Shown: positions 61,498 through 64,000 of the stretch, one piece after another
How positions within the stretch are numbered: position 1 is the stretch's first letter
Layout: each line of letters begins with the position of its first letter
NCBI RefSeq assembly: GCF_009937765.1
Contig: NZ_CP047089.1
Location: 2,540,272-2,604,271, forward strand
Direction of reading: 5' to 3'
DNA length: 64,000 bases
Origin: Bacillus pumilus
Lineage (GTDB): Bacteria; Bacillota; Bacilli; Bacillales; Bacillaceae
Position numbers and translations under genes: made by a program
Notes under the pieces: generated by a model
Told to the model about the DNA's origin: nothing
What the model saw: only the letters and a program-made list of their open reading frames with translations
Database searches by the model: none

Positions 61498-62888
61498 TAA
61501 TGCGTTTCATTCAGATGACTTTTTCGTCTTGCATAGGCGAAATAAACAACGACACCAATGGCCACCCAGATCAGGAAGGCTCTCCATGTCTCCCATGAAA
61601 GGGTAGTTGCGAGTGTGATACAAATGACCGCACTGATAATCGGAAGAACAGGCACGAATGGCACTTTAAACGCTGCTTTGACATTCGGGTGTTTTTTCCG
61701 TAAAACGATAACGGCGATTGAAATGACTGTGAAGGCTGCAAGCGTACCGATGCTCACTAAATTCGCGAGTGTCGATAAGTTCACAAAGCCTACGATACAT
61801 GCTGCGACAGCACCTGTCAGCCAAGTATTGGCAACGGGTGTTTGTGATTTTGGATTGACATTAGAGAAAATCTTCGGCATAAGACCATCGCGGCTCATCG
61901 CAAAGGTTAGGCGCACCTGCGCATAGACTAAGGCAATTAAAACCGTGGTGATCCCAATAATGGCACCGGCGGATATAATGCCCGCCACACTATTCAGGCC
62001 AACAACTTGAAGAGCAAATGCGACAGGGTCACTGACATTCAGCTTCGTATAGTGAACCATGCCTGTTAAGACAAATGAAACACCGATGTATAAAATCGTA
62101 CAAACACCGAGCGCTCCGATGATTCCGATTGGCATCGCCTTTTGAGGATTTTTGACTTCTTCAGACGCATTAGCGATCGCATCAAATCCGAGGTAAGCAA
62201 AAAAGACAGTTGCCGCTCCAGCAATCACACCGTGGAAGCCCATCGGCATAAAAGGTGTCCAGTTTTCAGGTTTGACGTACGCAAAGCCTGAAATGATAAA
62301 GAGAAGGACGATGGCAATTTTAATTAGCACAATGATGTTATTCAGCTTCGTGCTTTCTTTCACGCCTCTAGAGACGATAAAGGTGATAAGCAAAATAATG
62401 AGTGCGCCTGGAAGGTTAAAGACGGCTCCATCAGCGGCTCCAGGTGCAGCTGATAAAGCCTTCGGTATGTGCACACCAAATCCACTGAGCAGTGATTGGA
62501 AATAGGACGACCATCCGCTTGCTACAGCAGAGAGTGCAATGACATATTCAAGCATGAGATCCCAGCCCATTAAGAAGGCGAGAAATTCCCCAAGTGTAGC
62601 GTAGGAATACGTATAGACACTTCCTGATACAGGAATGGACGAGGAGAACTCAGCGTAGCAAAAAGCAGCAAGGGCGCATGCGATCGCAGCTAAAATAAAA
62701 GATATAATAATCGCAGGTCCCGCATCCTTTGCCGCAGCAACCCCCGTAATCACAAAGATACCAGTCCCGACCACGCAGCCAATGCCAAGCAAGATTAAAT
62801 CAAACGTATTTAACGATCGGCTGAGCCGCTTCGTTTGACTTTCAAGCATGAGCTGGTCGAGAGACTTTTTTCGAAATAAAGAACTCAT
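61497..62888 (-). CDS. APC-superfamily amino acid permease (YfnA/BcaP-like)
   Basis: 463 residues with 12 hydrophobic segments. Cationic-amino-acid-transporter group features: FDLILLGIGCVVGTGIFV at helix 1, FCYAEFSSSIPVSGSVYTY, and FFAYLGFDAIANASEEVKNP. It imports amino acids by proton symport. ATG 62888 follows AGGAGGT. B. subtilis YfnA and BcaP (YhdG) are both close relatives; the yfn neighbourhood favours YfnA, but I cannot separate them from sequence. Confidence 0.82.
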   Translation of the reverse strand: MSSLFRKKSLDQLMLESQTKRLSRSLNTFDLILLGIGCVVGTGIFVITGVAAAKDAGPAIIISFILAAIACALAAFCYAEFSSSIPVSGSVYTYSYATLGEFLAFLMGWDLMLEYVIALSAVASGWSSYFQSLLSGFGVHIPKALSAAPGAADGAVFNLPGALIILLITFIVSRGVKESTKLNNIIVLIKIAIVLLFIISGFAYVKPENWTPFMPMGFHGVIAGAATVFFAYLGFDAIANASEEVKNPQKAMPIGIIGALGVCTILYIGVSFVLTGMVHYTKLNVSDPVAFALQVVGLNSVAGIISAGAIIGITTVLIALVYAQVRLTFAMSRDGLMPKIFSNVNPKSQTPVANTWLTGAVAACIVGFVNLSTLANLVSIGTLAAFTVISIAVIVLRKKHPNVKAAFKVPFVPVLPIISAVICITLATTLSWETWRAFLIWVAIGVVVYFAYARRKSHLNETH

Positions 62889-62930
62889 GTTGACCTCCTA
62901 ATGGATAAATCTTTTCGTAAGACGAGTGTT

Positions 62931-62959
62931 AGTATATGCTGAAATGACAATTTAGTCAA
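62931..62959 (-). promoter_or_regulatory. Sigma-A promoter of the amino acid permease
   Basis: Minus-strand TTGACT (62954-62959), a 17-base spacer and TATACT (62931-62936), 43 bases before the start codon. A perfect hairpin AACGCTTTA / TAAAGCGTT lies just upstream at 62970-62993. Confidence 0.8.
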
Positions 62960-63019
62960 TTGGTTGAAAAACGCTTTAAATCACTAAAGCGTTGAGCGCC
63001 ACCATCGACTTTCTGCTTA

Positions 63020-63055
63020 AAAAGAGACATCCGCCGGGAGATGGAAGGCGGATGT
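63020..63055 (-). terminator. Terminator of the glycosyltransferase/TPR gene
   Basis: Stem ACATCCGCC / GGCGGATGT with an 11-base loop, followed on the minus strand by CTCTTTTT. Confidence 0.85.
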
Positions 63056-63068
63056 GGTGATAAATCAT

Positions 63069-64000
63069 TTATGTCTGTTCAGTAAATATTTTTTCATTAT
63101 ACAGCACACTTGGATGAGTTGGGTGATGGGCGGCGGAAGCAAGGTGATGTGTTTTGGCTTTCTCCAAATCGCCAAGCTGATAATAACAGTAGCAAAGCTG
63201 AAGGTGAGGATACCACGTTTTATAATGTGTGAGTGTGAAGGCTGCTTCGTTTTCAGGAGCCTTCAGCGCCTGCTCATACCAAAAGATCGCTGCCCGATGT
63301 TTATTTTGAATTTTTAGATGATCCCCGATTCGGCAACAAAATTCTGGACGAGGCTGATCATATAAGAAAGAACGTAATAATGAGGATAAAGCCGCTTCCT
63401 CGAAGCCTACCGCATAATAGCAGTCTGCTAAATATTGGCATGTGCGAATTTCATCCTCAATCCAGCACTGTTTTGTCGCTAAAAATTCATGATAAAAACG
63501 AATTGCTTTGACATGCTGCCTGTTATCTCTTAATTCATTGGCAAAGTAAAAGAGGTCACGAGGCGTCATGTCCTCTCCCCTTGCCAGCATGTCTTCATAA
63601 ATTCGCAGGTTGCGCCCTGGTTCACCAGCGGTTGTTTTCTTACGCTTTTGATGTGTGACGGCTATATCGGCTGGTAAGATGTTTCCGTACACTTGAAGAA
63701 ACTCATGAACGGCCCCGTACCACTGAAAGTTCAAGGCGCGCTTCACAAGGCGATTTCTTCTATATTTAAAATTCACCTGACCGTCTTCATCGAATCCTAC
63801 ATGATAAAACATTGAGACGGCATCCACCGCAGGGTCGAGTGTCTCTTTGAGCTGAAGAAATTTTTGACGGTCTTCTTCAAGCAGAACATCGTCAGCATCA
63901 AGCCATAAAATATATTCTTTCGTTGCACGTGAGAAAGCGAAATTGCGGGCTTTGGCAAAATGCTGAACCCATTCGAAATCAAGTACCTTGGCTGAAAAGG
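63069..64000 (-). CDS. Family 2 glycosyltransferase with TPR-like C-terminus, 5' end outside the window
   Basis: The last ~310 residues are visible; the frame is open to the window's right edge. The GT-A part shows WVQHFAKARNFAFSRA and the DxD metal site LWLDADDVLLEEDR, then YHVGFDEDG and WYGAVHEFLQ, the pattern of SunS-like and related Bacillus glycosyltransferases. The remaining ~190 residues form helical TPR-like repeats (DLFYFANELRDNRQHVKAIRFYHE, RIGDHLKIQNKHRAAIFWYEQAL). Probably glycosylates a surface or spore component; the acceptor is unknown. Confidence 0.82.
   Translation of the reverse strand, partial: FSAKVLDFEWVQHFAKARNFAFSRATKEYILWLDADDVLLEEDRQKFLQLKETLDPAVDAVSMFYHVGFDEDGQVNFKYRRNRLVKRALNFQWYGAVHEFLQVYGNILPADIAVTHQKRKKTTAGEPGRNLRIYEDMLARGEDMTPRDLFYFANELRDNRQHVKAIRFYHEFLATKQCWIEDEIRTCQYLADCYYAVGFEEAALSSLLRSFLYDQPRPEFCCRIGDHLKIQNKHRAAIFWYEQALKAPENEAAFTLTHYKTWYPHLQLCYCYYQLGDLEKAKTHHLASAAHHPTHPSVLYNEKIFTEQT

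Noticed and set aside
63797..63982. 61-codon minus-strand open frame at the right edge
   Set aside because: It is an out-of-frame shadow of the glycosyltransferase, whose true frame runs uninterrupted to base 64000 with a clear DxD motif.
1..64000. CRISPR arrays, tRNA or rRNA genes, insertion sequences
   Set aside because: No regularly spaced repeats, tRNA-like cloverleaf ends, rRNA segments or transposase motifs were found on reading both strands.

Overview
The window is chromosomal DNA from a Bacillus, most likely the B. pumilus / B. safensis / B. altitudinis group. Gene order on both sides matches B. subtilis: sapB-opuE-gatCAB-yerO-swrC-dgkB-rlmCD in the first half, and yfnHGFED with yfnC and a yfnA-like permease in the second. 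Long blocks of spore-coat and spore-germination genes, GGAGG-type ribosome sites with GTG/TTG starts, and sigma-A-type promoters fit the same group. No rRNA, tRNA or CRISPR array was seen.

Bases 1-18246 hold the 3' end of a type I PKS/NRPS assembly line. I read it as the amicoumacin (ami) cluster. Four consecutive modules (KR yes, no, yes, no) match the reduction pattern needed to build a dihydroisocoumarin from leucine and four malonyl units. The last synthase carries a tail made of a condensation domain with a substituted catalytic His, an FkbH-type glyceryl transferase and an extra ACP. Directly after it come the AmiN-type kinase and, convergently, the AmiO-type alkaline phosphatase, which form the known inactivation/reactivation self-resistance pair. 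One AT domain is visibly degenerate.

Bases 18360-32400 are conserved core: an MgtC/SapB membrane protein, the proline transporter OpuE, the GatCAB amidotransferase, the TetR repressor YerO with the RND exporter SwrC, a nucleoside hydrolase, diacylglycerol kinase DgkB and the 23S rRNA methyltransferase RlmCD. Bases 32401-36300 are a very AT-rich island with three translationally coupled genes: a SIR2-domain protein, a small middle component and a DUF2326 coiled-coil ATPase. This is an ABC-three-component (ABC-3C) type defence system. 

Bases 36300-49300 are mixed metabolic and regulatory genes: a Dus enzyme, a SMI1/KNR4 protein, an Rrf2 regulator with a thioredoxin-reductase-like flavoprotein, LicH with an RpiR regulator, two MFS exporters, a YbaK editing protein, a LysR regulator, a DUF3900-like protein and a small DUF1540 protein. 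Bases 49662-62888 are spore-related: the yfnHGFED spore-surface sugar operon, yfnC, PBP3, a CcpA-site-preceded dicarboxylate transporter, GerP-like proteins, the CotP-like small heat-shock coat protein and an amino-acid permease. The window ends inside a glycosyltransferase/TPR gene.

Two copies of a 175-bp structured repeat (24338-24512 and 55846-56020) sit inside transcription terminators, each flanked by a duplicated terminator hairpin. Paired changes between the copies preserve a predicted stem.
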